DNA from: Hevea brasiliensis
Lineage: Eukaryota > Streptophyta > Magnoliopsida > Malpighiales > Euphorbiaceae
NCBI RefSeq assembly: GCF_030052815.1
Contig: NC_079510.1
Location: 43,676,725-43,740,724 of the forward strand
Length of the DNA: 64,000 nucleotides
Direction of reading: 5' to 3'
In this document: piece after piece, positions 1 through 13,602 of the stretch
Numbering within the stretch: position 1 is the stretch's first letter
Layout: every line of letters begins with the position of its first letter
Position numbers and translations under genes: made by a program
The notes under the pieces: model-generated
What the model was told of the DNA's origin: nothing
Databases searched by the model: none
Seen by the model: the letters and a program-made list of their open reading frames with translations, nothing else

Positions 1-835
1 TCATAAGAATTAGTTGCATAAAGAAAAGCTTCAACTAAATCTTTAGAAAGTGTATGTAAAATCTAGGAAATTACCATATTGTCTACCTTCTACCATTCCT
101 CATAATTTGCTGCATTTGGATCTGGCATCTTGCACTTGACGTTTATAAAACTCAATTTGTCCTTTGGTTTTAATGCAATTATCATGGATCTGCTCTATGT
201 CAAGTAATTATTTCCAGTCAAAGGTGAGCTAACCAGCATCATTCTGGGATGATCAAAATTTTGCAGATGAAGCATCTTATCATCCTTCGAACAAGATGGA
301 TTCTGATCACTTATGTTCACAACTTCCTCCATTTGTAGTCAATGAATAACAGTAGCAAGAATCTTGAAGAAACACTCAGTAAGAATCAAGAAATAAAGAA
401 GAGAAGAAACTTGAGAACTAATCAGATCTGAATCAGGAACTCCATTTACACAGAAGTTGCTATGATACCATGGAAAATCCTGCAACTGTAATTGTAGAGA
501 ATGGAAAAGTGTATATTGAAATCAAGAACATGAGTTTTATATAAGGGTTGTAAGTGGGAGAATTAGAAATGGCTACAACAAACTTGTGCAGCTCAGCATC
601 TAACTAATTTGCTAATTTAATTTACATAGAACAAAAAATAAAGCTTCAAAACGTATCACTTCATTAAGTGCTATTCTTCAAGCATTGTGGCACCGTTTTG
701 TATTTCCTTGACTTGAATAGTTTGTTTGCACAATAATTTATGACACATAATTAAAATTATGTGTTTAAATTATTAATGAATTTAAAATCAATAGGAAATT
801 TCAAACAAAAAATGCTGCATTTTTTCTAAATATCA
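1..835. other. Intergenic DNA, no gene seen
   Basis: AT-rich non-coding sequence. I see no reading frame with coding character and no RNA gene. It could contain the end of a gene lying beyond the left edge of the window, but nothing in the frames supports that. Confidence 0.5.
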
Positions 836-1818
836 ATGGATTTTGAAATATATTGATAATTATTAAAAGAAAAAAACCATTTTTTAAAAAAATTTAGTAA
901 CATATTTATAGTAATGTGTTAGTAAATAACATATTTATATTTATAAACACCTTTTTTTTTCGTCACTTCATTAATTTAATAATTTTTTTCTCTCATTTCA
1001 TTTTTTTATTTTTTTTTCTCTCATTTTCTTTTTTTTTCTCATTTCATTTCTTTTTTATTTCTTCTCTTTTGCTTTTCTTTTTTTCTCACTTTCTTTCTTC
1101 TTCTCTCAATTTTTTTTTTATTTTCAATTGTCTTCTTTACACTTCCCTTATCATTTTCTTCTTTTTTCTCTCATTTTCTTCCCTCTTCTCTCGTCATTTT
1201 CTTTTTTTTTCTCTCTCATCATTTCTTCTTTTTTTTTTTCCCCTTTTCTCTCCCTTTTTTTTTTCTCATCATTTCTTCTCTTTTCTTTTCTTCCATTTTC
1301 TTCTTTTTTTTTTCCCTTTTCTATCATTTTTTTCACTTTCACTTTTTTTTTTCTTCTCCCTTTTAATTTTTACTATATATTTTTTATTTTCACTAATATA
1401 ATTTTCCCTCAATTTATTTCCTCATTTTTTTTATTATTTTTTTTGAAAATATAATTTTTCCTCTTAATATAATGTATTTCAAATAATTATTAGTCATAAA
1501 ATAAAACATATTTGTAATAATAAAATAATTTTAAATCTCAAAAAATTAATCTAAAAATTTATTATTTTGATTGAAAATAATTTCTTTTTTTAATTTTTTA
1601 AATTATCAATAAATTTGAAATCCATTGGTAATTATTATAACATTTATTTATTTATTTTATTAATTTAGCAACAAATTTTGAAATTCGTTGGTAACACCAA
1701 TGAAAAATCCATCGATAAATACCAACAGGCTTGAAATTCGTTGGTAAAAAATTACAAATGGTGTTCACTGCAGCCAACCTAGAAAAATCCATTGGTAAAC
1801 ATAAAAAATCCTATAGTG
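836..1818 (+). mobile_element. CACTA-like DNA transposon remnant (right end)
   Basis: The segment ends at 1818 with CCTATAGTG, which reads CACTATAGG on the other strand, the terminal motif of CACTA (En/Spm) transposons. Before it lie repeated words typical of subterminal regions of such elements: versions of AAATCCATTGGTAA, GAAATTCGTTGGTAA and AATCCATCGATAAA at about 1615-1800, and an inverted relative (ATCAATGGATTTTGAAAT) at about 832-850. I could not find a matching left CACTA terminus. An imperfect candidate (TCAATAGGAAATTT) lies near 788. No transposase is present, so this is a non-autonomous or internally deleted copy. The left limit is approximate. Confidence 0.45.
950..1440. repeat. 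Long polypyrimidine (T/C) tract
   Basis: Nearly 500 bases consist almost only of T and C on the + strand, in an irregular TTTTCTCTCATTTTC-like pattern. It produces long meaningless open frames rich in F, S and L on the + strand and K, E and R on the - strand. These should not be annotated as proteins. The tract lies inside the CACTA-like segment. Confidence 0.85.
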
Positions 1819-2153
1819 TAAAAGGCATGGTAAATTCAATTTTGATTAATTTTTTTTATTTAAAAAAAAAGAAAAAAAAAGGCTATATGAGATATGTTCT
1901 ACTCAAACAATTAGCAATAAAAAAAAAAAAAAAAAGAAGAAGATTGTGAGCCAAAATGTTTCATACATGCCTCTAACTTTGCACATTGACACCTTCAGGA
2001 GATTAAAAAAAAATTATGAAAAAAAAAAATTTAGCCCAATATTTGTTATTTTTGGCTTCTTGTTGCATAATTGGAGGATTTAATAGCACACTCAATTAAT
2101 GAACTAGAAATAGCAACTTCTCAAGAGTTTATGAACTAAAAAATGAGTGTGTG

Positions 2154-2184
<31 letters not shown>

Positions 2185-4428
2185 CACCAAATAATATAAT
2201 GGCGGCTTGCGTGCTGGACTTGGATGATGGGAACAGACCTATCATTATCAACGTCTTCCTTGATAGACTATGAAATTTTCAAAAAGTTTATGCCTACCAA
2301 TCCCATTTTGTTAACCGGTTGGAAGATCAACCGAGCTCCGGTCAATTTTGAGTTTTTTTTTTTAAATTATTTTTCTTGCATAAACAAATTATTTTTAAAC
2401 AACTGTACCTTAAATTAAAAAAAAAAAAACAATTTTCCTTCTAAATTTTAAAAAAATAATCAAAATCTTGAAGATTTATGGGATAATATATAATTAATTA
2501 TTATTATTAGACTAATCTATTCACAACGACTAACAGTTAATTGTGAAGTCTGGAAATCTGCGCTTCACATGATTATTTTTATGATTAATATAAAAAAATT
2601 TAATTAATTTAATTCAAATATTATCTCAGACAATTAAAAATAAATTATTATAACCAAACTGAAAAACTCAAAAGATAAATTATTTTTTATACTCATAATT
2701 AATTTTTTTAATTGAAAACTACATAATTATAAAGGTTGGAATATAATAAAAAAACTACTTATTTTTTAATTTAATAAATGAAAAATCTAATATTTTGTAA
2801 ATATCACTATTGACTAAAGAAGAGGAAGGCTAATGTAGAGAGAGAGAGAGAGAGATAGGAATGTGATCAGCTCATCTCTTAACAATTCAAAAGCCCATAA
2901 AGAAAACAACCTTTACGTTTTGAATGGCAACTCAAAGGTCCAACGCCTGGAAATTTCAAAAGGTGGTCCTCCACACAGTGGAGAAGGCCGAGCCGCCGAG
3001 TTGAATCTCATTAATTTTCTTTTAAGCATGAGGTGGGTCATATTAGCATCAAATTCTGGCATAAACATAATGAATTCCACCTAACCCTGAAATTAGTTCC
3101 CATTAATTGATCTTTTTAAGCACCGCCGAAAGTAGTAATGATAGCACCTGCTTCTGTCTATCAAAAAGTGATGGGAAATAGGTCTTTGAAAGAGTCAGCC
3201 ATCACATGGTTTCGCACATGGAAAGAATATATATGCATGTGGGTGTGAATTTGGAGAAAGAGCTACTCATATAAAAATGGTTTAATGGTAATGGTTATAT
3301 ATATATAATTTGATTGTTGTTAAAGTTATTCTCATATAAATTTAAAATTATATTAAATGCATTCTATAATTTAATTTATTATGCAATTTTTTTAAGTAAT
3401 CAGTAGGCTGTTAAGTTAGTTGGTTTGTACCTAACAAGTAAGAGTTATTTTATGCTTAAAGCAACATAAAAAATGAGAAAGCAATCTTCCTTCTCATTAT
3501 GATTTTTCTTTATTTCTTTCTTTTATCAATTTTGTACATCTATGCCATTGATGACACACTACTTTATAACTCCAAAAACAGAATAAACACACTCACTTTT
3601 TTCATATATATGCAATTTACAAATGGATACATGTAGTATACAAGTAACACAGCCTTGCCCCTCAAATAATAAACAACCCCCATATGATGAAATGATGCAA
3701 AGATGAGAAAGAAAAGGAAGGGTTACTTACCCTTTCTTTTCTTTCTCATAAGTGTATTTAAAAAAAAAATTACAAAAAGAGTATCCTAATCTCCTAACTG
3801 TCTAAATAAACTAATGCTGCTATGTACCTGGCACTGGAATCTTCATTGGCTCTCTCCAGCTTTGCAAGCCAGGCCCTTCCTCACAATACAAATGACAGCT
3901 TGGCTTCATTTCCACTAGCCTACACACACACACACACACACACTCACCATCTTCCTTTCCCTCAAAAAGTTGATGGCAAGCTTACTCAACTAACCCACCA
4001 AAAAATTGGGCTACTTGGACTTATATATATATATATATATATAAACCACAAAAAATTTAAAAGAGACAAAAGTGAAAGATAGGCAGACTTTCATATCTAG
4101 CAGTCCACCATGACCACCAAACAGACCATAGCAGAAGCCTCCCCCTCCATCAACGAACTTCCCATACGACATATTTTGCTGAAAAAATGTGGCATTGCAT
4201 TTGGTCTTGTATCATTTGAACAAGAAAGTCAGTTCTCTCCAATCTACAATTTTCAGCTGTTTTTATCAGCTTCCATAATGCAATCTGCTGTATTAACAAA
4301 CACAAATTATATCAACCAATGCTTTCTTTTTTAACAGTGTATACTCTAGGATAGAATGTAACTCACTAGAAACTGGAGGCACGAGAAATTACCCATTATC
4401 TTCTTTGAGATAGCTGAGCACAATGTCG
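1819..4428. other. Intergenic DNA and 3' flank of the myosin-binding gene
   Basis: AT-rich spacer with simple repeats: a GA run at about 2165-2185, another at 2838-2855, a CA run at 3922-3942 and a TA run at 4021-4043. Short open frames here show no family resemblance. The last few hundred bases before 4428 are probably the 3' UTR of the gene that ends at 4429 on the - strand. Confidence 0.5.
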
Positions 4429-7400
4429 TTATAGAGCACCCTCCTCCATGTTCCTTACGCGGAGTTCCACGCTTCTTAGATCGCGAAGATGATGTAAAAT
4501 CTCTTGCAGAAGCTCTATCCCTTTATCCCCTTTCTTCAAGGAGGTGATGCAATGCTTGAGAAACTCTCTATCTGCCTCCAGTGCTTGTAGCCTTTCATAG
4601 ACATGGTCTACTTCCTCCTCAATTGCAAGCTTCTTGCTTTCAACTCCAAACTTGTTGATTGATTTCAGCAAGGCAACAGAATCAACTCCTTCTGCATGCC
4701 CATTTTGCATCCCATCTTCAGTTTCTACATCAATGGCGTCAAAAAGTGGAAGAAGTCTCTTTGCCTTTGCACCAAAGTTTTTTCTTTCTTGATGATGATT
4801 TCCATTCATTTCCTTGTAATGACCATTTGCAACTCCATTTGTTTCACTGCTGTGATCCAAATTCTCACTGCAGCCACTTCCATTCTCTTTGTATAAATGT
4901 TCGATTGCTTTTACGTCTTCAAAATGTTGTTCCTCTTCGTCACTAAGTGTAAAGAGCTTATCCTCCAAAACCTTGAGTTGATCAAGAATAGATAGCCTCT
5001 CCTCCTCAAAATTAGCCAATGACTCCTCCAAGTATAGAACTGCATCAACAGGGGTGTTCTGATTACTAGTTTCTTGATGGTTATAGAAACCATTTTCTTC
5101 TTTCCTTTCATGATTCAAGTCAACAGATAGTCCATCGCTATCCTCTGAATTGCTGCAAGAAGCTGAGGAAGTTCCACTTCTTGTGCTACTTTCTTTCCTT
5201 CTTTTCAACATCATTAATTTCCCTTTTGTCTCATATTCTTGCAGCTTCTTTTGACACATTTCAAGCTCTTTTTCTAGCCCTGCCCTCTCTTTCTCCCTCT
5301 TTACCATAAGTTCATTCAAAAGCTGCAAAGCTTCCTGATCATACTCCGATTGCTCCTCCATCATTCTCTGATACTGCAAAGCTTCCATCTGCATTGCAGC
5401 CTTTTCTTCTTGAAGCCTATTTATCATTGCCATTGTCTGGTTGGCAGCCACTGCAGAAGCACTTCTCTCTTCTTCTAATTCAGCATATAAAGCACGTAAA
5501 GCCTTCCTTTCAGCTTTCAAAGCCGATTTCAACTTTTCGGCGGTCAAAACTCCATCACCTGCTTCAATATCACTAATGACACTTCCATCCAAAGACTCTT
5601 CTGTGCCAGATTCTCTTTTTTCTAGAAATAGCAGTTTCTTGTGTAAATGATGGAGACTATCTACAGAAGTTGGTGTATCAGGAATCTTATCTTCCTCAAT
5701 ATCATTGCTTTCTGAACACAATGATAAATGATTATTTATCACCGGCTCACTTGTCTCAGCTGTTATGGCCCTAAATTCTACTAAATCTTCTTCATCTTGC
5801 TTAGAACCTAAAGCAATGAATGACTGAGCTTATCAATTCGATTTTCACATTATTTGAACCCTGTAAAATATGGTAATGCAAGAAATTAGGGCTTACCATC
5901 ATCACAGGCATGATAATTGGCAATGCAGGTTGAAAGATCTTCTGGTACTGACAGACATGAAGGATGAGCTTCTCGACTTTGAAAATCTTCAATTGGTTCA
6001 TGATCAGGAATCTCTGTCCCTATTGATATATCTGCTTCAATCTCATCGCTATGCATCTGAAGCACTTCTTCGGACACTGCACAAAATCCACAAATTCATT
6101 AATATTAGAGATCTAAATTCAAGACGGAACATTAGGAAAAAGTTAGATTTTAACTAAAAAGAAAAAAATACCTTGATTTTTATCTGATTCCATTTCCTCT
6201 CCTGTTATCTCTGATCCTTCTTGAATAACATCATCGCCATTGCTAGTAGGGTTTTGCGTCGGTTGAGCAATGGCGACCTCTTCCAAGTCCTCCTTCAGTT
6301 CATAATCAGCGAGCACCCCTGAGGAACTCTCATTCTCATCAAATTCCCTTGACTCGAGCTCTGCAATCATAGTTTCCTCCTCACCCTCTTGGATGGGAAG
6401 CAGTGGCACTTTCTCATCTAAATTGAACCTGTCCTCAACAACCAATTCATATTGTGTCCCAACATGCTTATCAAACTCCAAAACAAAATCTTCATCACCG
6501 CAATTTTCCTCCTCTCTCTTCTCATTCCTGTTTGAAATTTGCTTCTCCATTCGACTGGAATCCATCAAATCAATTGGAATCAAGTGGCAATCATCTTGAT
6601 CAATGTAGAATTCTAGATGTTGAGGTTGAATTTCACTGGAAACATCTTTTTTGCAACCAGCTTTTTGAACCGTCACCGCCTGATCACAAGAGGGATCATT
6701 AACTGACACGTTCAATTCATCCTTCTCGACTGATTCTAGCCCTTTTTCCATTAATATTTCCGTTTTACAACTTTCATCAGGAACCGTTTCCTTGCAATCG
6801 AAGCTAGAAACAAAGTATGAAAGATTCTCCTCTGTTTTCTCCTCACAGTTTCTGTCCTCCACTCCCCTGTTTTTATCAATCCCCTGTTCTTCCCCACAGC
6901 GATCACAGACAAAACCTGATCTTTTTCTATCATAATGATCTTCTTCATCAATTATATCATCAGATTCTGCTTCCAAAACATAATTTCCTTTATGGATATT
7001 ATCTGAATCCCCCCAAGAAGGCTTCATCAGATAGTTATCCGGACAACATAATTTTTTCTCCAAGCAAACACCACAACAAGCACACTTGGAAGTCACTTCA
7101 ACATTTTCACTCACCTTATCGCCACAACAATCTTGAACGACTCCTAGTTTCTTCATCCATGGGAAAAAAGCAAACTTATTGGAGAATTCTGCTTGCGGAG
7201 AGGACGAGCAATCCTCGCACATATCTTGCGATTCAGCTAGTTTTCGATGATTTGAGCAAAAACCCAGTTTGGAAATTTCCATGGCATGAGCTTCACACAC
7301 ATGAGATCTATAAGAATTCTGAAACTTTGCAGGCTCAAAGTAGTGATCAAGCCTAGAACACCAAAGGCAGGGCCTTTTAAGGCCAAAGTAGTCAGCAAAC

Positions 7401-7537
7401 TTGATGATCAAATAAGAAAACAGAGAATTTAGAAGGAGAAGAACGATCAAAACCCATTCAAGCATAGCATAGACTAAAATAAGGGTAATCTTGTTGGTTT
7501 TTCTGTGCAGCATGGTTGCAAACTTGTTGGCAGCCAT
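4429..7537 (-). CDS. Myosin-binding protein with GTD-binding (DUF593) domain
   Basis: Plant MYOB/FLOURY1-type membrane adaptor. Members of this family bind the globular tail of class XI myosins through the DUF593 coiled coil and tether vesicles to actin-based transport. I read three exons, 7537-6172, 6076-5897 and 5807-4429, with GT-AG introns and continuous phase, giving 974 residues. The start at 7537 has a strong context (CAGCCATGGCTGCC). One long hydrophobic segment spans residues about 19-50, followed by the family motif RPCLWCSRLDH at 55-65. The middle is acidic, with Cys-rich pairs. The DUF593 coiled coil lies at about residues 603-700 (AERKALRALYAELEEERSAS begins near 614), and a second coiled coil is at the C-terminus. 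It most resembles MYOB1-3 of Arabidopsis, and I favour MYOB2 because of its neighbours. Family assignment is firm; the paralogue is inferred. Confidence 0.93.
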
Positions 7538-7860
7538 GGCTGGTTGTTCTGTTTCTTGTTCCTTGCTATGTACAAAGAAAGAGAGGGAGGATTAGAGCTT
7601 TGAGAATTTCAAAACAACACAAGAGAAATCAAAGAAGACATTAACTGTATTCAATAAGAAAAAGAGAGAGAGATTGAAGAAGAACAGCAAGAGTGACGTT
7701 AGATGAGAAACGTAGAAGCGTTTTCAGTGAGAGAAGGAGCGCGTAGAAGAATAGAAGAAATAGATGGATAAGTGATTTTATTTATCGGGGTTGAAAAGGC
7801 AGCTTGAATAGGATTCACAGCCAAATGAGACTTTATATGGTAGAGGAGAATGCTAAAACC
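7538..7860 (-). promoter_or_regulatory. 5' UTR and core promoter of the myosin-binding gene
   Basis: Upstream of the ATG at 7537 the transcribed strand is CT-rich (TCTCTCTCTCTTTTTC near 7660), as in many plant 5' leaders. TATA-like words on the - strand occur near 7776-7788 (GATAAATAAA) and near 7832 (CATATAAAG). Which one is used cannot be told from sequence. Confidence 0.35.
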
Positions 7861-8683
7861 AAGTACTTTGATGGAGTCAAATAAAATTAAAGAATGTTTT
7901 CTAGAATATAAATATGCTTTTCTTTTTTAAATTCTTTTAAAAATTTCAAGCTGCTTGCATCTCTATGCAAGCACATAATCTTGTTTCTAATGCATAAGAA
8001 TTTGGGTTGAAGGTGAAACCTCAGTGAGGATAGCATTTACCAGGGTTTCCAAACACTTTATTTAGAGGCCATGCCTACCCCTCCAGTCTGGTTTTCTCGA
8101 GCAACAAAAATGGAGTGGCCCACCAACCATACCAATTTAGTTGGTGGACCACTCTCAAAGCAATGTGTGGGGCCCAATTTGGATGCCAGATGCTCCAGTT
8201 CATCATGCATGCCTATTGCCCGAACATGGATAAATTCATTAGTTGTGACTGAACTGTGTAGGAATTAGTAATATAGCTGTTATTGAATTTAAAAATTTTA
8301 AAATATTTATATCAAAAGTTAGTTTATATAATTTAAAATAACAGTCACGTGACTTTCATGTGACAGTAATAAAATTAATTTTAATTTTTTTATATATTAA
8401 TTATAAAAAAATATTAATTATATAAATTAATAAATATTAAGAAAATATTACAGATAATTAGAAAAATTTTATCTCTAAAAAAATAAAAATAATGATTTAT
8501 ATTATTTTAATTTTAAATTATACATATTAACATATTACTTATTTATTAAAAATTAAAAAAAAATTATTATACAAATTTTTAAAATTTTAAAATTTTATTT
8601 TATATTTTTAAATTTAATAATATTTTTATCACCCCGAATTAAATTCAAAAAAACTCTTGAAGCTTTTTCTATGAAACTCTGTA

Positions 8684-8726
<43 letters not shown>

Positions 8727-11700
8727 AGAATTAAGAAAAAATAAACAGAAAAAAAAAAAAAGAATTGAAAGAAAGAAAGGTTGATTGATTGCACCCACAT
8801 GCACACAGATTAAACATTTTTTGTTGTTTTAACATTAAAACAAAATTATAAATGTTAGACACTAAAGCCCTACTTCTAACAACACTCTTAGTACTTTGCA
8901 GCAAAAGTTGCATGGAATAATTGATTTTATTATTTATATTAGCATATTTATTTATTTTTCCTTATGATTATATAATGGGGTTTCAAGAATACCTAGCAAT
9001 TTTTTTTTAAAATTATAATTATATAACATTACAAATATCCTCTTTTTTGGGGTAGGAGTGAGGCCAAAGGATGAAGAGCAGCTAAAATATTTAAACTTTA
9101 TACACCACAAAGAAAAATAATTTCATCCTGATCATGTAATTTTTCAAATTTTTCATCATGATATGAAATAAGTTAACTCACACGTTACCCCTTAATAAAG
9201 TTTACGGATATTGTAAGGCATTGAATAAGCTTTGAGAAATGGCCTTTGAGATGTCATCTTTATTTGACAAAAGAATTTCTGCTGGTTTGTTGTTATTGGG
9301 TTGGGAATGGGCTGAGAGATTGCACCGTCCACACACCGACCCCATCTGCCCATCCTTCCCATCTTTTAAATTTTCATAATCAACATGCCAAGCAATTGCC
9401 TTTATTTTTTTTTAATTATTCCGCTTAATTATAATCAAACACCATATTTAATTAATATATGGTTAGCAATAAATATAGAAAATATTTAAGGAATCTAACT
9501 TTTGTGCTTTGTCCTTCCCCTTCAAATCACACTTTTGCTTTAATAATCAAGTTTAACCCATTAGCATTGGAAGTTTCAATTTTGCCTTGCTATTTTTTTT
9601 TTTTTTTTTAAATTCTGCAGATTGCAATCTTAAGTTAAATCAATTAACAGTTAAAGATGATTGTGTTCCCTCTCCCTCTCCCTCCCTGCTTTAGTTGATT
9701 TTCAAATTGAGCATTTTAATTGGAATTGGCCCACATTAATATTTTGCAAGTTTCAAGATTATATGCCAGATTCTTCAAATTTTGTGACCCAAGAAGAAAG
9801 GACACCACATTAAGCTATAATAAAAAAAAAAAGGGAAATGTTGAGGAACCCTATCCCATCCAGAGGGTTGGCTTGGTTACAAAGATACCTTCAGGTATAT
9901 TGCTTAATCTTGTACTGTAATTATACTACTAAGGGACCCTTTTTCTTCATCTGCAATGATAACTCTTTTAACCCCATTTTCAAATTTTAATCATCATCCA
10001 ATTTTGACTATGGTTTAAATTCATAATTTCATCCTTTATGAAGGCAATTTCATTATTATTAAGCCAAAATTGATTAATATTAGCTCAAAACTCATAAGGG
10101 GAAGGGCCATTGTCCTTCGGCAAAATTTTCTTTTGGGGTTATTGCCTCAGAATCTGAGGCCTGACCTGAGGGTATCATAATTGCTTGTGTGATGTTTTGG
10201 TGGGTGTTAATATTGGATTAAACATTGAAAGACTTGTTTAAATTTGCTTTAATTTAATGGTGTTAAGAGTATTTTTAGAATCGTGAGATTTTAAATTTAA
10301 GTGGAATTTAATTATAAAAGAAAAAATCATAATTCTTATACCCATTTCAGTTAAACATTGGTGAATCTTTAAAATACCATTGTTAAAGGATGCAGAAATT
10401 TTCAAGGAAACATTACTCACGGGATAGCAATTGGCCTCTAGAAGCTGCATATGATTTTTATGAAAATAAATAAATATAAATCCTCCAGGGAGTTTGTTTA
10501 TAATATTGGTGACAAATGAGGTTTTTATTTTTATTATTATTATTTGTTCATATCAAATGACCGAATTTTCTCAAATCTGATTTGGGTTGAAATCTCGTGA
10601 GTTTTAAGTTTATGTTTCGTTTCTTGTTCAAAATGATCCAATAATGTTCTTTTTTTCCTCTTTTGTGAGATTGTGATTGCCACAATATAAAAGTTTCAAA
10701 TGATTTTGATGGCAAAATAAATACTCTAATAAAATATTTTATTCAATCGTTAAATGTAATTAATAATTAATAGATATCTAAATAGCTGAATCAATGTATA
10801 TAATAAACTCACTGTAATTAATAACTAATAAAGTACTTTACCACTATAAGCTCTATAATATGAGAAAGTTTTTTACTGCAAAATTTTAATTGTTAGATAT
10901 AATGATATATAAAAAAAATGATAGCAATTGTTATTAGTTGATAAGATATGATAGTTTTTTTTATTTAAATAATTAAAAAATAAATATGTTATATATATAT
11001 AATTTTAAATTTTACATGTAAAAAAAATATTTTTCATAATAAATAAATATTTGATGTTTATATGCTAATAAAAATAAGAAAATATTTTAATAAATTTAGA
11101 ATATGCTAACAGTGATAAATGATGATATTGTAAAATAAAAAAAAAATCAATGTCAATATCAAATATATAAAAATTAATTAAATTAAAATTAAAATTAAAA
11201 TTAAGGGTATTATTGTCCAATAATGAAAAAGATTAAACAGCAGTGAAAAAATGGGAGCTGCCAATGAGGCATTATTTAGTGATAGATCTCTCAGAATTTG
11301 ATGCTTATGCTCGAAAGGTCCCAAGTGCTTAAGAGATGGATATTGTTATTATTATTATTATTGAAAAATATAGCAAGATATTTTTTGTATAATATATGTA
11401 ATATACTTTCATACTCATAAATTTGAATCTCAATCATAATTAATATATAAAAAATTAAATTATGTATAAAATTATTTTACAATTTAATATTAAGTGTAGT
11501 TAAAAACACATTTATATATTGTATCTAAAAAATAAAATATTAAAATTGTCTTTGCTAATGTTCAGCCTTCCTCCCTCCTTTCTCTGTCATTTTAATTTTG
11601 GGGAAATTACAATTTATTATTGTGTGGATAGCGCATTTGTCATCTAGGGTTGTAAAGTTAAATTTGTGATAAAAATATATTCCGAGCTTTAATTCCGTTA

Positions 11701-13021
11701 ACAAAAGGGAAACTTGCTTAAACGCTATAAAAAAATAGATTATAAAAACGCTATAATTTATTTCCTTAAATTTATTGAAATCTAAATATTAATCTATTTA
11801 TTTTAAAAATTATTTATTTAGCTATTGACATTTAATATAAACCTACATATTAGTTTCTCCGTCTATTTTGTCGTTTAATTTATCATTAATTATACTAAAA
11901 AAATCAAAATAATATTATAAATTTATAATATAAATTTTATTATAAAATAGTTCACATATTTTATAATATTTATTATTTTTATTTATAACATTATCATTTT
12001 ATTTTATTAATACTCTAGGTATATTATATATTTGAACTAAAAAAATTTAATTGGAAATTTTATTATTATATTATATTATCTTATAATTACAAAAAAAAAT
12101 AAAAATAATAATTTGGATAGTTTTACGCCTGTATACATACAAGTAGGGACAAATATATAGATTTATTAAAATAATAACAACTCAATAGATGAGTTTTAAA
12201 AATATAAGGATTAATTATAATATTTAAAATAAGTGAATTATAAATAATTATAATATTTAAAATTAAATAATAATTTATATGAACATTAATGATTAAAATA
12301 AATTGAAGAATGTAAGCATACAAAAAGATATATCACTATTTTTAACAGTTAATTTTATAATTATTTTTATTAAAATTTTTTTAAATTATTATATAAATCA
12401 CTATGTAGATAATAGTCCAAGTTGTTGCATGTTTTAAGTGTTTATTAATTGAGATGTGAAAGTTTGGTAGTAAAAAGAAACAAACTAGGGGACCGATGAA
12501 CAGTAATCATTTCTTGATTTTCCAACCACCCAATTTAACTTAATTAAGTGGGGAAAATTTTCAATGGGAAATGAAAAGTAGGTTACCAAAGTTCTTCCAT
12601 TGCCACTGTTAAAAAGATTTCAATAAAAATCAATCCCTTCTTCAAACTATCTGTGGGTACTACAATTGAAGGTTGTTTTCTATACTTTGAGCCATTTGTT
12701 TGTTCTTTTATCCCCTTGTACTGTTTTGCCTCAATGAACTTTTAATAATAATCTCTTATGCTCTCTTAAGAAAATTTAAAAAATTTTATGATTCATTTGA
12801 TAATAAGAGGTAATCATTGATGACAAAGATTATAAAATTCTTGAGATAAATCGTGTTTGGACAATGATTAGTTATTAGTATAACACATGAAAGGCAACAG
12901 AACAGCATCTAAGCTAATAATTTCACCCATGGACTGAGAGTGCTATATGTTTTTCCGTTCTATAAGGCTTTATTTGGCAGCTGCAGCAGGAGCAGCAGGT
13001 GTTCTATTCATCTCTTTTTTC

Positions 13022-13023
<2 letters not shown>

Positions 13024-13065
<42 letters not shown>
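13024..13065. repeat. AT microsatellite
   Basis: About 20 uninterrupted AT units. Confidence 0.95.
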
Positions 13066-13067
<2 letters not shown>

Positions 13068-13268
13068 GTGGCTCTAATTAGGACTCGAATTTGAGACCTC
13101 ACTGTTCTGATAGTTTCTTTCACCAAAGAAAAGCAAAGGATTTTACAAGCTCCAAAACTCTTATACAATTATCCATCTTTCGATAACAAAAGCCACCACA
13201 ACAGTAGTACTAGATATGTTTTTCTTTTCTAAAACCAAGATCTTATGTTTCACAATGCAAGAAAAAAA

Positions 13269-13269
<1 letters not shown>

Positions 13270-13346
<77 letters not shown>
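13270..13346. repeat. Long AT microsatellite
   Basis: About 38 uninterrupted AT units, one of the two longest in the window. Such arrays are usually length-polymorphic and prone to assembly error. Confidence 0.95.
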
Positions 13347-13347
<1 letters not shown>

Positions 13348-13602
13348 GCAATGAAAACCAGCTGTGAATATGTGAAGAATAATGGGACGCCACTAAGACG
13401 TTGAAGAAATTAAAGAAAAGAGAAAAGGAGGGAAAAGAAGTAGAATTAACTCCAATGTGTGGAGGGGTTGTCATTGTAATGATGATGATTTGAGAGCCTT
13501 TGAAGATGTGGGACTTTGCCCTATTTCCTTTGCTTTATTGCCTCCTATTTATTCTTCTCCCCTTGCTCTCCTTTTGCTTTTTTGCTCCCCCTCCATTCTA
13601 TG

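Larger units (their letters stand above)
7861..13602. other. Gene-free intergenic DNA
   Basis: Very AT-rich. It holds AT arrays at 8687-8723, 13024-13065 and 13270-13346, many A/T homopolymers and small GC-richer islands (about 8050-8260). I see no coding gene. A perfect 10-bp palindrome GTCACGTGAC with a G-box core is at 8344-8353. Open frames over the AT arrays (poly-Ile/Tyr) are artefacts. Confidence 0.6.

Noticed and set aside
916..1454. Long open frames rich in F, S and L (and K/E on the other strand)
   Set aside because: They are translations of the T/C tract and have no coding character.
6817..7356. 179-residue + strand frame opposite the myosin-binding gene
   Set aside because: Antisense shadow of exon 1 of that gene.
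8595..8804. Open frame on the - strand with an Ile/Tyr run
   Set aside because: Produced by an AT microsatellite in non-coding DNA.
13216..13474. Open frames with long poly-Ile/Tyr
   Set aside because: Produced by the AT microsatellite.
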